Origin: Pseudomonas sp. LBUM920
Lineage (GTDB): Bacteria; Pseudomonadota; Gammaproteobacteria; Pseudomonadales; Pseudomonadaceae
Assembly: GCF_003852315.1 (NCBI RefSeq)
Contig: NZ_CP027762.1
Location: forward strand, 3,143,501 to 3,207,500
Length of the DNA: 64,000 bases
Direction of reading: 5' to 3'
Part shown: piece by piece, positions 7,511 through 16,344 of the stretch
Layout: each line of letters begins with the position of its first letter
How positions within the stretch are numbered: position 1 is the stretch's first letter
Notes under the pieces: model-generated
Database searches by the model: none
Seen by the model: the letters and a program-made list of their open reading frames with translations, nothing else
What the model was told of the DNA's origin: nothing
Translations under genes and position numbers: made by a program

Positions 7511-10468
7511 ATGATCACCGATTCATCACGCTTCAAACCCTTTACCGCAGGTTCCTTGCTGCTGTTGTCCGTTGCGGCACAGGCGCAATACACCGAGACC
7601 GGTTTACTGGGTAACCCCGCCAGCTGGCGTTCGGCCGAGTTCCAGAGTGACTGGGGCCTGGACCGCATGAAGGCGAATGAGGCCTACGCCGCCGGGATCA
7701 GCGGCAGCGGGGTAAAAATCGGCGCGCTGGACTCCGGGTTCGATACCGATCACCCGGAAGCCTCCAAAGACCGCTTCCACCCGGTTACGGCCACCGGCAC
7801 TTACGTCAATGGCAGCGCGTTCAGCACCACCGGCGCGCTCAACCCCAACAACGACTCCCACGGCACCCACGTCACCGGCACCATGGGCGCGGCGCGCGAT
7901 GGCGTGGGCATGCATGGCGTGGCGTACAACGCGCAAGTCTATGTGGGCAATACCAACGCCAACGACAGCTTCCTGTTTGGCCCGACCCCGGACCCCAAAT
8001 ACTTCAAGGCGGTGTACACCGCGTTGGTGGATTCCGGCGTGCGCGCCATCAATAACAGCTGGGGCAGCCAGCCGCCGGACGTCAGCTACCAGACCCTCGA
8101 AGGCCTGCACGCCGGCTACGCCCAGCATTACAACCAGGGCACCTGGCTGGATGCGGCAGCGGATGTGGCCAAGGCCGGCGTGATCAATGTGTTCAGCGCC
8201 GGCAACAGTGGTTACGCGAATGCCAGCGTGCGTTCGGCGCTGCCCTATTTCCAGCCGGAGCTGGAAGGCCACTGGCTGGCCGTGTCGGGCCTGGACAAGG
8301 CGAATAACCAGAAATACAACAAGTGCGGCATCGCCAAATACTGGTGTATTTCCACCCCGGGCGCGCTGATCAACAGCACCGTTCCCGGCGGCGGTTATGG
8401 GGTCAAGTCCGGTACGTCGATGTCGGCGCCGCACGCCACCGGCGCCTTGGCGCTGGTGATGGAACGCTACCCGTACCTGAACAATGAGCAGGCGTTGCAG
8501 GTGCTGTTGACCACCGCCACGCAACTCGACGGCTCGATCACTCAGGCACCCAATACCACCGTGGGCTGGGGCGTGCCGGACCTGGGCCGGGCGATGCACG
8601 GGCCGGGGCAATTGCTCGGCTCGATGAACGTCAACCTGGCGGCCGGGCAGGGCGATGTGTGGAGCAACGGCATCACCGACCAGGCGTTGCTCCAGCGCCA
8701 GGCCGAAGACCGCGCCGAGCACACGGCCTGGCAGCAAACCCTGATCGACAAGGGCTGGCAAAACGGCGTGGGCGCAACTGCCAGCCAGCAGGACCAGACT
8801 GACTACGCGATCGGCACCGCCCGTGATCAAGCCGCCGCGAACCGCGTGTATGAAGGCAGCCTGATCAAATCCGGCGCCGGCAGTTTGCTGCTCAGCGGCG
8901 ACAGCACCTACCGCGGCGCGACCAGCGTCAATGGCGGCCTGCTGGCGGTAAACGGCTCGCTGACCTCGGCAGTGACGGTGAACGACAGCGGCACCCTCGG
9001 CGGCTCCGGGCGAATCGGCGCCTTGGCGGTGAACAGCGGCGGCACCGTGGCGCCGGGCAATTCGGTCGGCACCTTGCAGGTGGCGGGCGATGTGAACCTG
9101 GGCGCGGGCTCCACCTATGCGGTGGAACTGACCCCGACCAGCAGCGACCGCATTGTCGCCGGTGGCAAAGCCGTACTGGGCGGCGGCACCGTCACCCTGG
9201 CGCTGGAAAACAGCCCGACATTGCTGAGCCAGAGCCAGGTGCAAAGCCTGATCGGCCGCCAATACACCATCCTGCAGGCGGCGGGCGGCATCCAGGGGCA
9301 GTTTGGCCAAGTGCTGCCCAACTACCTGTTCCTCGGCGGCACCCTCGACTATGCGGCTAACGGCGTGCAACTGGACGTGGGGCGCAACGGTGCGACCTTT
9401 GCCAGCGTTGCCGCCACCCGTAACCAGCGCGCTGTCGCCGCCGCTGCCGAGCAACTGGGCGCGGGCAACCCGGTGTATGAAAGCCTGTTGCAGTCCGATT
9501 CCGTGGCAACCGCTCGGCAAGGCTTGCAGCAACTGTCCGGCGAGGTCTACCCAGCGATTGGCGCGATGCTGATCAACGACAGCCTGCAGTTGCGTGATGC
9601 TGTGGGTGAGCGGCTGCGCCATGTACCGGTGAGCGGCGAAAGTAACCTGTGGCTCAAAGCCCTCGGCGCCTGGGGCAAGGCTGACAGCCGCAGCGAAACC
9701 GCAGGCTCGACCACCTCGATCGGTGGCTTGCTGGCCGGTGTGGACGGTGCGTTGGACGAGCAGACCCGCGTGGGTGTGGTGGCTGGCTACAGCGACAGCT
9801 CCTTGAACCTGGGCAGTGGCACGCACTCATCGGCGTCCATCGACAGTTACCACTTCGGTGCGTATGCCGGGCGGGAACTGGGTGACTGGCGCGTGAGCGT
9901 CGGCGGCGCCTACAGCTGGCATCGCGGTGATGTGAAACGCGACCTGCAATACGGCGACGTCAGCGGCAAGCAAAAGACCAAGCTGGATGCACGCACGGCG
10001 CAGCTGTTTACCGAGGCGGCGTACCGCATTCACCTGCAACCGCTGGCGCTGGAGCCGTTCGCCAACCTGGCGTACGTGCACCTGGACAGTGACTCATTCC
10101 ACGAAAAAGGCGACGCCGCAGCCCTGGAGCGTGGCAGTGACCGGCGTGATGCGGTGCTCAGCACCCTGGGCCTTCGCGCGTTGAAAACCTTGCCTTTGAA
10201 TGACCATCAGCGACTGGAACTGTCCGGCTCGCTGGGCTGGCAGCACAGCCTCACGGCGGTGGAATCCGAAGAACACTTGGCGTTTGTTGCCGGCGGGCCG
10301 TCATTTGCCGTGCGCAGTTCGCCGTTGCTACGTGACGCGGCGCTGGTTGGCGTGCAGGCCAGCCTGGCGTTGAGCCCGACCACACGGGTCAACCTGGATT
10401 ACAACGGCCAGTTGGGTGGCCGCGAGAAAACCCAGGGCGTGGGGCTGAGCCTCAACTGGCAGTTCTAG
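7511..10468 (+). CDS. prtA: Autotransporter serine protease (subtilase), first of two
   Basis: Type V secreted subtilisin-like protease of 985 residues. A Sec signal peptide (FTAGSLLLLSVAAQAQ) leads into an S8 domain with the full triad: Asp in IGALDSGFDTDHPE, His in DSHGTHVTGTM and Ser in GTSMSAPHATGA. Around residues 455-530 lies the passenger-associated repeat region (LLLSGDSTYRGATSVNGGLL, GSGRIGALAVNSGGTVAPGN). The last 280 or so residues are a 12-strand beta-barrel translocator ending in Phe (LSLNWQF). The ATG has AAGGA 8 bases upstream. In other fluorescent pseudomonads this gene is called prtA or pspA. It is paralogous to the next gene, with long nearly identical stretches in the passenger-repeat and barrel parts. 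Confidence 0.95.
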   Translation: MITDSSRFKPFTAGSLLLLSVAAQAQYTETGLLGNPASWRSAEFQSDWGLDRMKANEAYAAGISGSGVKIGALDSGFDTDHPEASKDRFHPVTATGTYVNGSAFSTTGALNPNNDSHGTHVTGTMGAARDGVGMHGVAYNAQVYVGNTNANDSFLFGPTPDPKYFKAVYTALVDSGVRAINNSWGSQPPDVSYQTLEGLHAGYAQHYNQGTWLDAAADVAKAGVINVFSAGNSGYANASVRSALPYFQPELEGHWLAVSGLDKANNQKYNKCGIAKYWCISTPGALINSTVPGGGYGVKSGTSMSAPHATGALALVMERYPYLNNEQALQVLLTTATQLDGSITQAPNTTVGWGVPDLGRAMHGPGQLLGSMNVNLAAGQGDVWSNGITDQALLQRQAEDRAEHTAWQQTLIDKGWQNGVGATASQQDQTDYAIGTARDQAAANRVYEGSLIKSGAGSLLLSGDSTYRGATSVNGGLLAVNGSLTSAVTVNDSGTLGGSGRIGALAVNSGGTVAPGNSVGTLQVAGDVNLGAGSTYAVELTPTSSDRIVAGGKAVLGGGTVTLALENSPTLLSQSQVQSLIGRQYTILQAAGGIQGQFGQVLPNYLFLGGTLDYAANGVQLDVGRNGATFASVAATRNQRAVAAAAEQLGAGNPVYESLLQSDSVATARQGLQQLSGEVYPAIGAMLINDSLQLRDAVGERLRHVPVSGESNLWLKALGAWGKADSRSETAGSTTSIGGLLAGVDGALDEQTRVGVVAGYSDSSLNLGSGTHSSASIDSYHFGAYAGRELGDWRVSVGGAYSWHRGDVKRDLQYGDVSGKQKTKLDARTAQLFTEAAYRIHLQPLALEPFANLAYVHLDSDSFHEKGDAAALERGSDRRDAVLSTLGLRALKTLPLNDHQRLELSGSLGWQHSLTAVESEEHLAFVAGGPSFAVRSSPLLRDAALVGVQASLALSPTTRVNLDYNGQLGGREKTQGVGLSLNWQF

Positions 10469-10490
10469 AGAGCAACGCAGGTCAAGAACT

Positions 10491-10516
10491 GTGGGCGCTG
10501 GCACGCCAGCGCCCAC
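10491..10516 (+). terminator. Hairpin between prtA and prtB
   Basis: GTGGGCGCTGG (10491-10501) pairs perfectly with CCAGCGCCCAC (10506-10516) around CACG. There is no T tract. Its outer sequence resembles the GTGGGAGC motif of local REP elements, so it may be a REP-like 3' stabiliser rather than a terminator. Confidence 0.5.
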
Positions 10517-10583
10517 GTTAGACAGGCGACGCTGAAGAAAAGTGATTCACATACCGGCAATAAGAAAACTAAGGAAGGTCACC

Positions 10584-13500
10584 GTGAACAAACGCAAGTC
10601 AGGGTTAATCACCGCCACTCACACCGGCCCGGGCTACCCGCTCAAGGCCTTGACCTGCGTGCCATACGGCGCGTTGCTGTGCTGCCTGGCAAGCCTGGGA
10701 ACCGCCCAGGCCGCACCCTATGTGGAAGCGGGCAAGCTGGGCGACGCGGCCAGTTGGCGCAGCAATGAATTCAAGGCCGACTGGGGCCTGGGCGCGGTGC
10801 ACGCAGATGCCGCCTACGCCGCGGGCTACACCGGCAAGGGCGTCAAGCTGGGGATCTTCGACCAGCCGGTGTACGCGCAGCACCCCGAATTCGACAGCCC
10901 CGGCAAGGTGGTGACCATTGTCACCGAAGGCATTCGCCAATACACCGACCCCTACATTCCGGTGAAGGCGGGCGATGCGTTCCGTTATGACGGCACGCCA
11001 TCCAAAGACTCCAACGGCAAGCTGGGTAACCATGGCACCCACGTCGGCGGCATTGCCGCGGGTAATCGCGATGGTGGGCCGATGCATGGCGTGGCGTTCA
11101 ATGCGCAAATCCTCAGCGCCGAAAACGGCGACCCGGGCCCGGAAGACGGGATCATCCTCGGTAACGACGGCGCGGTGTACAAAGCCGGTTGGGATGGGCT
11201 GGTCGCCAATGGCGCGCGCATCATCAACAACAGCTGGGGCATCGGTATCGGTGACCAGTACGCCAAGGGCGGCCGCGATCCGGCATTCCCCAATTTCACG
11301 GTCAATGAAGCGCAGGCGCAGTTCAACGTTATCCGGCCGATCCTCGGCACGCTTGCCGGCGGGGCTTATCAAGGCGCAATCGACGCGGCCCGCAGCGGCG
11401 TGCTGACCATCTTTGCCGCCGGTAATGACTACAACCGCAACAACCCGGATGCGATGTCGGGCCTGGCCTACTTCGTGCCGGACATTGCGCCAAACTGGCT
11501 GTCGGTGGCGGCCTTGCAGCAAAACCCGGACACCGCCAGCGCTGATCCTTATGTGATCAGTACGTTCTCGTCGCGCTGCGGGTATGCGGCAAGCTTTTGT
11601 GTGTCGGCGCCGGGCACCAAGATCTTCAGCTCGATCATCAATGGCACCGATCTGTCAAACCTCACCACCGACTGGGCCAATAAAAATGGTACTTCCATGG
11701 CCGCACCCCACGTGGCCGGCGCTGCGGCGGTGTTGATGGAACGCTTCCCGTACATGAGCGGCGATCAGGTCTCCACCGTGCTCAAAACCACCGCCACCGA
11801 CCTCGGCGCGCCAGGCATCGACGCGCTGTACGGCTGGGGCATGATCAACCTGGGCAAGGCGGTCAACGGCCCGGGGATGTTCATTACCGGCGCTGATATC
11901 CCGGCCGAGTTTCGCATCGACGGTGCGTATGGCAACGGGCAGTTCGTGGCGAATTTGCCAGGGATCGGCGCCGTGGTGGATGCCGGCAAACCGACCCAGC
12001 GTCTGTGCACCGACGTGCACTGCGGGCTGGACGTGTGGAGCAACAACATCTCCGGCCACGGCGGCCTGACCAAGCAGGGCATCGGTGCACTGGTGCTGAC
12101 CGGCAACAACACCTACAGCGGCCCGACCCTGGTCAATCAGGGCTTGCTGGCGATCAATGGCTCGGTTACCTCCGACGTCACAGTGAGCCAGAGCGGCGTG
12201 GTCGGTGGCTCGGGGCGTATTGGCTCGCTGTCCGCGAAAAGCGGCGGCACCGTGGCGCCGGGTAATTCCATCGGCACGCTGAATGTGGCTGGCAATGTCA
12301 CCTTCGACGCGGGCTCGACCTATGCGGTCGAGTTGTCGCCAACCAGCAGCGATCGGATCGTCGCCGGTGGCACGGCCACACTCAATGGCGGCACCGTGAC
12401 CCTGGCCCTGGAAAACAGCCCGACACTGCTGACAAACGCGCAGGCCCAGAGCCTGATCGGTCGCCAGTACAACATCCTGCAAGCCGCGGGTGGGGTTACC
12501 GGTAGCTTCGGTGCGGTTCTGCCCAACTACCTGTTTATCGGTGGCACGTTGAACTATGCCGCCAACGGTGTGCAGCTGGATGTGGCGCGTACCAACAGCT
12601 TCGCCAGTGTGGCCGTCACGCCCAACCAACGTGCGGTCGCCGCGGCGGCAGACCAGTTGGGCGCGGGCAACGCGGTGTATGAAAGCCTGTTGCTGGCGCC
12701 GACGGCGGCCTCGGCGCAGGGCGCGTTCCAGCAACTGTCCGGCGAAATCTACCCGGCGCTGCAGAGCGCGCTGGTCAACGACAGCCGCTACGTGCGTGAA
12801 GCCGTGGGCGAGCGCTTGCGCAATGGCGAGATGGGCGCTACCAGCGAAACCCTCGACAGCCGTGGCAACGTGTGGGTCAAGGCCCTGGGCGCCTGGGGCA
12901 AAACCGACAGCCGCAGCGACACGGCGGGCTACACCACGTCGCTGGGCGGCATGCTTGTGGGCGTTGACGGTGCGTTGGACGAGGCGACCCGGATCGGTCT
13001 GGTCGCCGGCTACAGCGACACCTCGTTGAACATGGGCAACGACACCCACTCACGTGCCTCGGTCGACAGCTACCACTTTGGCGCCTACGCCGGGCATGAG
13101 ATCGGTGCCTTGCGCTTGAGCGGGGGAGCGACCTACAGCTGGCATCGCGCCGATGTGAAGCGCGACCTGCAGTACGGTGATGTGGCCGGCAAGCAGAAAG
13201 TCAAAGTGGACGCAAGCAGCACGCAGGTGTTTGGCGAAGCGGCTTACCGCGTCGATCTGCAACCGCTGGCCCTGGAGCCGTTCGCCAACCTGGCTTACGT
13301 GCACCTGGACACCGATGGCTTTACCGAAAAAGGCGACGCCGCCGCGCTCAAAGGCCACGACGACAGCCGCGATGTGGTGTTGAGCACCCTGGGCATGCGT
13401 GCATTGAAGACCTTCAATGTGAACGATCACCAGCAACTGGAGGTGTCCGGCACCCTGGGCTGGCAGCACAACCTGAGCAGCACTGATTCCGAGCAGCACC

Positions 13501-13691
13501 TGGCGTTCGCGTCGGGCAGCCAGTCGTTCGCGGTTGAAAGCGCGCCGATGGTGCGCGATGCCGCGCTGGTGGGCGCGCGGGTGAGCCTGGCCTTGAGCAA
13601 AGAGGCGCGGGTGAACTTTGACTACAACGGCCTGCTGGCCAGCAAGGACAAAGTGCACGGTGTGGGGCTGAGCCTCGACTGGGCGTTCTAA
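10584..13691 (+). CDS. prtB: Autotransporter serine protease (subtilase), second of two
   Basis: Second type V subtilase, 1035 residues. I chose GTG at 10584 because AAGGAAGG at 10571-10578 sits 5 bases upstream; an earlier in-frame GTG at 10542 has no good Shine-Dalgarno. The N-terminus is long and basic before a hydrophobic core (GALLCCLASLGTAQAA), an extended signal peptide of the kind some autotransporters use. Triad: Asp in LGIFDQPVYAQHPE, His in GNHGTHVGGIAAG, Ser in NGTSMAAPHVAGA. Passenger repeats (GALVLTGNNTYSGPTLVNQ, GSGRIGSLSAKSGGTVAPGN) precede the beta barrel ending LSLDWAF. It has an insertion relative to PrtA between the subtilase domain and the repeats, containing two close Cys residues (RLCTDVHCGLDVW). 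Known as prtB or pspB in relatives. Confidence 0.95.
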   Translation: MNKRKSGLITATHTGPGYPLKALTCVPYGALLCCLASLGTAQAAPYVEAGKLGDAASWRSNEFKADWGLGAVHADAAYAAGYTGKGVKLGIFDQPVYAQHPEFDSPGKVVTIVTEGIRQYTDPYIPVKAGDAFRYDGTPSKDSNGKLGNHGTHVGGIAAGNRDGGPMHGVAFNAQILSAENGDPGPEDGIILGNDGAVYKAGWDGLVANGARIINNSWGIGIGDQYAKGGRDPAFPNFTVNEAQAQFNVIRPILGTLAGGAYQGAIDAARSGVLTIFAAGNDYNRNNPDAMSGLAYFVPDIAPNWLSVAALQQNPDTASADPYVISTFSSRCGYAASFCVSAPGTKIFSSIINGTDLSNLTTDWANKNGTSMAAPHVAGAAAVLMERFPYMSGDQVSTVLKTTATDLGAPGIDALYGWGMINLGKAVNGPGMFITGADIPAEFRIDGAYGNGQFVANLPGIGAVVDAGKPTQRLCTDVHCGLDVWSNNISGHGGLTKQGIGALVLTGNNTYSGPTLVNQGLLAINGSVTSDVTVSQSGVVGGSGRIGSLSAKSGGTVAPGNSIGTLNVAGNVTFDAGSTYAVELSPTSSDRIVAGGTATLNGGTVTLALENSPTLLTNAQAQSLIGRQYNILQAAGGVTGSFGAVLPNYLFIGGTLNYAANGVQLDVARTNSFASVAVTPNQRAVAAAADQLGAGNAVYESLLLAPTAASAQGAFQQLSGEIYPALQSALVNDSRYVREAVGERLRNGEMGATSETLDSRGNVWVKALGAWGKTDSRSDTAGYTTSLGGMLVGVDGALDEATRIGLVAGYSDTSLNMGNDTHSRASVDSYHFGAYAGHEIGALRLSGGATYSWHRADVKRDLQYGDVAGKQKVKVDASSTQVFGEAAYRVDLQPLALEPFANLAYVHLDTDGFTEKGDAAALKGHDDSRDVVLSTLGMRALKTFNVNDHQQLEVSGTLGWQHNLSSTDSEQHLAFASGSQSFAVESAPMVRDAALVGARVSLALSKEARVNFDYNGLLASKDKVHGVGLSLDWAF

Positions 13692-13713
13692 AGGCTTCAT
13701 AACCTTTGCATGC

Positions 13714-13763
13714 GGGCCAGGTGTCCGGTGGGAGCACGCCAGCTCCCACCGGACCCCTGGCCC
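13714..13763 (+). terminator. Long hairpin between prtB and lipA
   Basis: GGGCCAG (13714-13720) pairs with CTGGCCC (13757-13763). After a 2x2 internal loop, GTCCGGTGGGAGC (13723-13735) pairs with GCTCCCACCGGAC (13742-13754), leaving a 6-base loop. No T tract follows. The core GTGGGAGC/GCTCCCAC is the same motif as in the REP pairs elsewhere in the window. Likely effect: partial termination or 3'-end protection upstream of lipA. Confidence 0.55.
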
Positions 13764-13819
13764 GTCGCTGAAACGTGTTTTCGCTTTCTCTACAAATCCA
13801 ACAACAGAGAGGCACTACC

Positions 13820-15250
13820 ATGGGTATCTTTGACTATAAAAACCTTGGCACCGAGGGCTCCAAAACGTTGTTCGCCGATGCCATGGCGATCACGTTGTAT
13901 TCCTATCACAACCTGGATAACGGCTTTGCCGTGGGCTACCAGCACAACGGGTTGGGCTTGGGGCTACCGGCCACGCTGGTCGGTGCGCTGCTCGGCAGCA
14001 CGGATTCCCAGGGCGTGATCCCTGGCATCCCGTGGAACCCGGATTCAGAAAAAGCCGCCCTTGAGGCGGTGCAGAAAGCCGGTTGGACACCGATCAGCGC
14101 CAGTGCTCTGGGCTACGCCGGCAAGGTCGATGCACGTGGCACCTTCTTTGGGGAAAAAGCCGGCTACACCACGGCCCAGGTCGAGGTACTCGGCAAGTAC
14201 GATGACGCCGGCAAGCTGCTCGAAATCGGCATCGGTTTTCGTGGCACCTCGGGGCCACGGGAAACCTTGATCAGCGACTCGATCGGCGACTTGATCAGCG
14301 ATCTGCTCGCGGCCCTGGGGCCCAAGGATTACGCGAAAAACTACGCCGGCGAAGCCTTCGGCGGCTTGCTCAAGAATGTTGCCGACTACGCCGGTGCCCA
14401 TGGCCTGACCGGCAAGGACGTGGTGGTCAGCGGCCACAGCCTGGGCGGGCTGGCGGTCAACAGCATGGCGGACTTGAGCAACAACAAATGGGCGGGGTTC
14501 TACAAGGACGCCAACTATGTTGCCTATGCCTCGCCGACACAGAGTGCCGGCGACAAGGTGCTCAATATCGGTTACGAAAACGACCCGGTGTTCCGCGCGC
14601 TGGACGGCTCGTCGTTTAACCTGTCGTCGCTGGGCGTGCACGACAAACCCCACGAGTCCACCACCGATAACATCGTCAGCTTCAACGACCACTACGCCTC
14701 GACGCTGTGGAATGTGCTGCCGTTTTCCATCGTCAACCTGCCCACCTGGGTCTCGCATTTGCCGACGGCGTACGGCGATGGCATGACGCGCATCCTCGAG
14801 TCCGGCTTCTACGACCAGATGACCCGTGACTCCACGGTGATTGTTGCCAACCTGTCCGATCCGGCGCGGGCCACCACCTGGGTGCAGGACCTCAACCGCA
14901 ATGCCGAGCCCCACAAGGGCAACACGTTCATCATCGGCAGCGACGGCAACGACCTGATCCAGGGCGGCAACGGTGCGGACTTTATCGAGGGTGGCAAAGG
15001 CAACGACACGATCCGCGACAACAGCGGGCACAACACCTTTTTGTTCAGCGGCCACTTTGGCAATGATCGCGTGATTGGCTACCAGCCCACCGACAAACTG
15101 GTGTTCAAGGACGTGCAAGGCAGCACCGACCTGCGTGACCACGCGAAGGTGGTCGGCGCCGATACGGTGCTTACGTTTGGGGCCGACTCGGTGACGCTGG
15201 TCGGCGTGGGGCATGGCGGGCTGTGGACGGAGGGCGTGGTGATCGGCTGA
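13820..15250 (+). CDS. lipA: Extracellular lipase of family I.3 (TliA/LipA type)
   Basis: Secreted thermostable triacylglycerol lipase, 476 residues, the exact length of the known P. fluorescens TliA/LipA. The N-terminus MGIFDYKNLGTEG is the family signature. The frame is open further upstream, but ATG at 13820 has AGAGAGG about 8 bases before it and gives the conserved start. The nucleophile is Ser207 in GHSLGG. RTX repeats (GSDGNDLIQGGNGADFIEGG and GGKGNDTI) around residues 373-396 bind calcium. There is no Sec signal peptide; the C-terminus carries the type I secretion signal. AprDEF upstream is the expected exporter, as shown for this family in relatives. The gene lies at the distal end of the apr-prt-lip cluster. 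Confidence 0.97.
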   Translation: MGIFDYKNLGTEGSKTLFADAMAITLYSYHNLDNGFAVGYQHNGLGLGLPATLVGALLGSTDSQGVIPGIPWNPDSEKAALEAVQKAGWTPISASALGYAGKVDARGTFFGEKAGYTTAQVEVLGKYDDAGKLLEIGIGFRGTSGPRETLISDSIGDLISDLLAALGPKDYAKNYAGEAFGGLLKNVADYAGAHGLTGKDVVVSGHSLGGLAVNSMADLSNNKWAGFYKDANYVAYASPTQSAGDKVLNIGYENDPVFRALDGSSFNLSSLGVHDKPHESTTDNIVSFNDHYASTLWNVLPFSIVNLPTWVSHLPTAYGDGMTRILESGFYDQMTRDSTVIVANLSDPARATTWVQDLNRNAEPHKGNTFIIGSDGNDLIQGGNGADFIEGGKGNDTIRDNSGHNTFLFSGHFGNDRVIGYQPTDKLVFKDVQGSTDLRDHAKVVGADTVLTFGADSVTLVGVGHGGLWTEGVVIG

Positions 15251-15266
15251 TTACTCACGCAACCGA

Positions 15267-15536
15267 TCAGTGCCAGTGCTGCCCCCGCCAGCCACCGCCC
15301 CAATTGGGCCGGTGGGGGTAGCCATAGCCATAGCCGTAATAGTGATGTGGGTAGTAGTAAGGGCGTGGCGCATAGCCCCAATGCCCGTAATAGACCGGTG
15401 GCGGTGGTTGCACCACGATCACCCGCGGTGGCTGGCGAATGATGAGGGTGTCGGCGAATGCTGGCGCGCAGGCCAGGGCCGCCAGGGTCAGGGGAATCAG
15501 TAAAAGAGCGCGTACCGTGCGGGACATGAGTGCCAT
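15267..15536 (-). CDS. Small exported Tyr/Gly/His/Pro-rich protein
   Basis: An 89-residue protein with a clear Sec signal peptide (RALLLIPLTLAALACAPAFA). The short mature part is dominated by Tyr, Gly, Pro and His (PPPPVYYGHWGYAPRPYYY, then YGYGYGYP). Such low-complexity proteins are common in Pseudomonas envelopes and have no defined function. ATG at 15536 is preferred because GGAGG lies 10 bases upstream; the second Met (codon 4) would leave 19 bases. The mature end carries no lipobox. It is convergent with lipA, 16 bases after the lipA stop. Function unknown. Confidence 0.75.
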   Translation of the reverse strand: MALMSRTVRALLLIPLTLAALACAPAFADTLIIRQPPRVIVVQPPPPVYYGHWGYAPRPYYYPHHYYGYGYGYPHRPNWGGGWRGQHWH

Positions 15537-15726
15537 GGCCGTCGTTCCTCCGTTGTGCCACGTTCGAAAATAAAAGCGGCTTATCGGTTAAACGCCCAGG
15601 CGGGAAAAATCCTTCGGTAAATAAATCTTCATTGATCAGCGGCGCAGCCTTGCGACGGATTACGTGCGCCTGACGCGTTTAATCAGCACCTGCGAGATGT
15701 TTCGCGCGTCATGTGAGGAGCTGAGC

Positions 15727-15891
15727 ATGTCCCGACTTCGATTGCTGCTGTGCGCCCTGGTACTGCTGGGGTTGGGCGGGTGTGCGGTGTACCCGGCCTA
15801 TCCGGGCCCATGCTGCTACCGGCCGTACTACCACTCGTACTATTACCATCCCTACTATCACCCGTATTACCACCCGTACTACCGGTACTGA
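15727..15891 (+). CDS. Small Tyr/His/Pro-rich lipoprotein
   Basis: A 54-residue predicted lipoprotein. A lipid-attachment motif (LGLGGC) follows a hydrophobic stretch (LLLCALVLLGLGG), giving Cys at about residue 20. The mature peptide is almost entirely Tyr, His and Pro repeats (YYHPYYHPYYHPYY). The frame is open upstream to 15664, but ATG at 15727 has GAGGAG properly placed and puts the signal sequence at the N-terminus. The HPYY repeats are encoded by a short DNA repeat (caycc and tattac units), so length may vary between strains. It shares its composition with the divergent gene at 15267-15536. His-rich content could bind metal, which is a guess. Confidence 0.75.
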   Translation: MSRLRLLLCALVLLGLGGCAVYPAYPGPCCYRPYYHSYYYHPYYHPYYHPYYRY

Positions 15892-15904
15892 ACCTGCAAT
15901 AAAA

Positions 15905-15930
15905 AGCCCCGCATCTGCGGGGCTTTTTTT
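15905..15930. terminator. Bidirectional intrinsic terminator
   Basis: AGCCCCGC (15905-15912), loop ATCT, GCGGGGCT (15917-15924), then a run of T to 15930; on the other strand an A run gives the matching T tract. It lies between two convergent small genes and can end both. Confidence 0.92.
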
Positions 15931-15931
15931 A

Positions 15932-16156
15932 TCAGTTTTCCTTGCGTACCGTCGCTACGTCATCGGCCTTGACGCGCACATGCTTGCCAGCGATGTCGGT
16001 GAACTCGTAGAAGCCGTCGGCCGTCTTGGTTTTAGGGGTGTCCTTGGTCAGATACTGCGTACCATTTTGCAATGTCACCACGGTTTGCGTTGAGCAACCG
16101 GCCAAAAGCAGAAAAGTGAGTGCAACCAGCGGCAGACCCAAATTCTTCATGTTCAT
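15932..16156 (-). CDS. YgdI/YgdR-like small lipoprotein
   Basis: A 74-residue lipoprotein of the YgdI/YgdR (DUF903) group. The signal sequence ends in the lipobox LLAGC. The mature part, VTLQNGTQYLTKDTPKTKTADGFYEFTDIAGKHVRVKADDV, is a small SH3-like beta domain typical of this family; the pattern of an NG turn followed by a DxxGK segment fits. Two in-frame ATGs (codons 1 and 3) both have an acceptable Shine-Dalgarno (AAGG or AAGGG), so the start is uncertain by two residues. Family members are outer-membrane lipoproteins of unknown role, often stress-induced. Confidence 0.85.
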   Translation of the reverse strand: MNMKNLGLPLVALTFLLLAGCSTQTVVTLQNGTQYLTKDTPKTKTADGFYEFTDIAGKHVRVKADDVATVRKEN

Positions 16157-16344
16157 AACCCTTACCTTTAACCCTGAAAAGTCCCGCAGCCTATGGGTGC
16201 GGGCCGTAAATGTTACGCCATCAACTGAGCTATCTGATCCTTTTTATTAGAAAAGTTGCGTGCGCCATTTATCTATTACCGATTGCAACAACGGGTGCGC
16301 GACGGCACTCTGTATGCATAACCAGTATTTGATCAGCGCGCGAC

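Noticed and set aside
7604..9826. A 740-codon open frame antisense to prtA
   Set aside because: Same cause. Its composition is rich in His, Arg and Gln as expected for an antisense shadow; no domain is visible.
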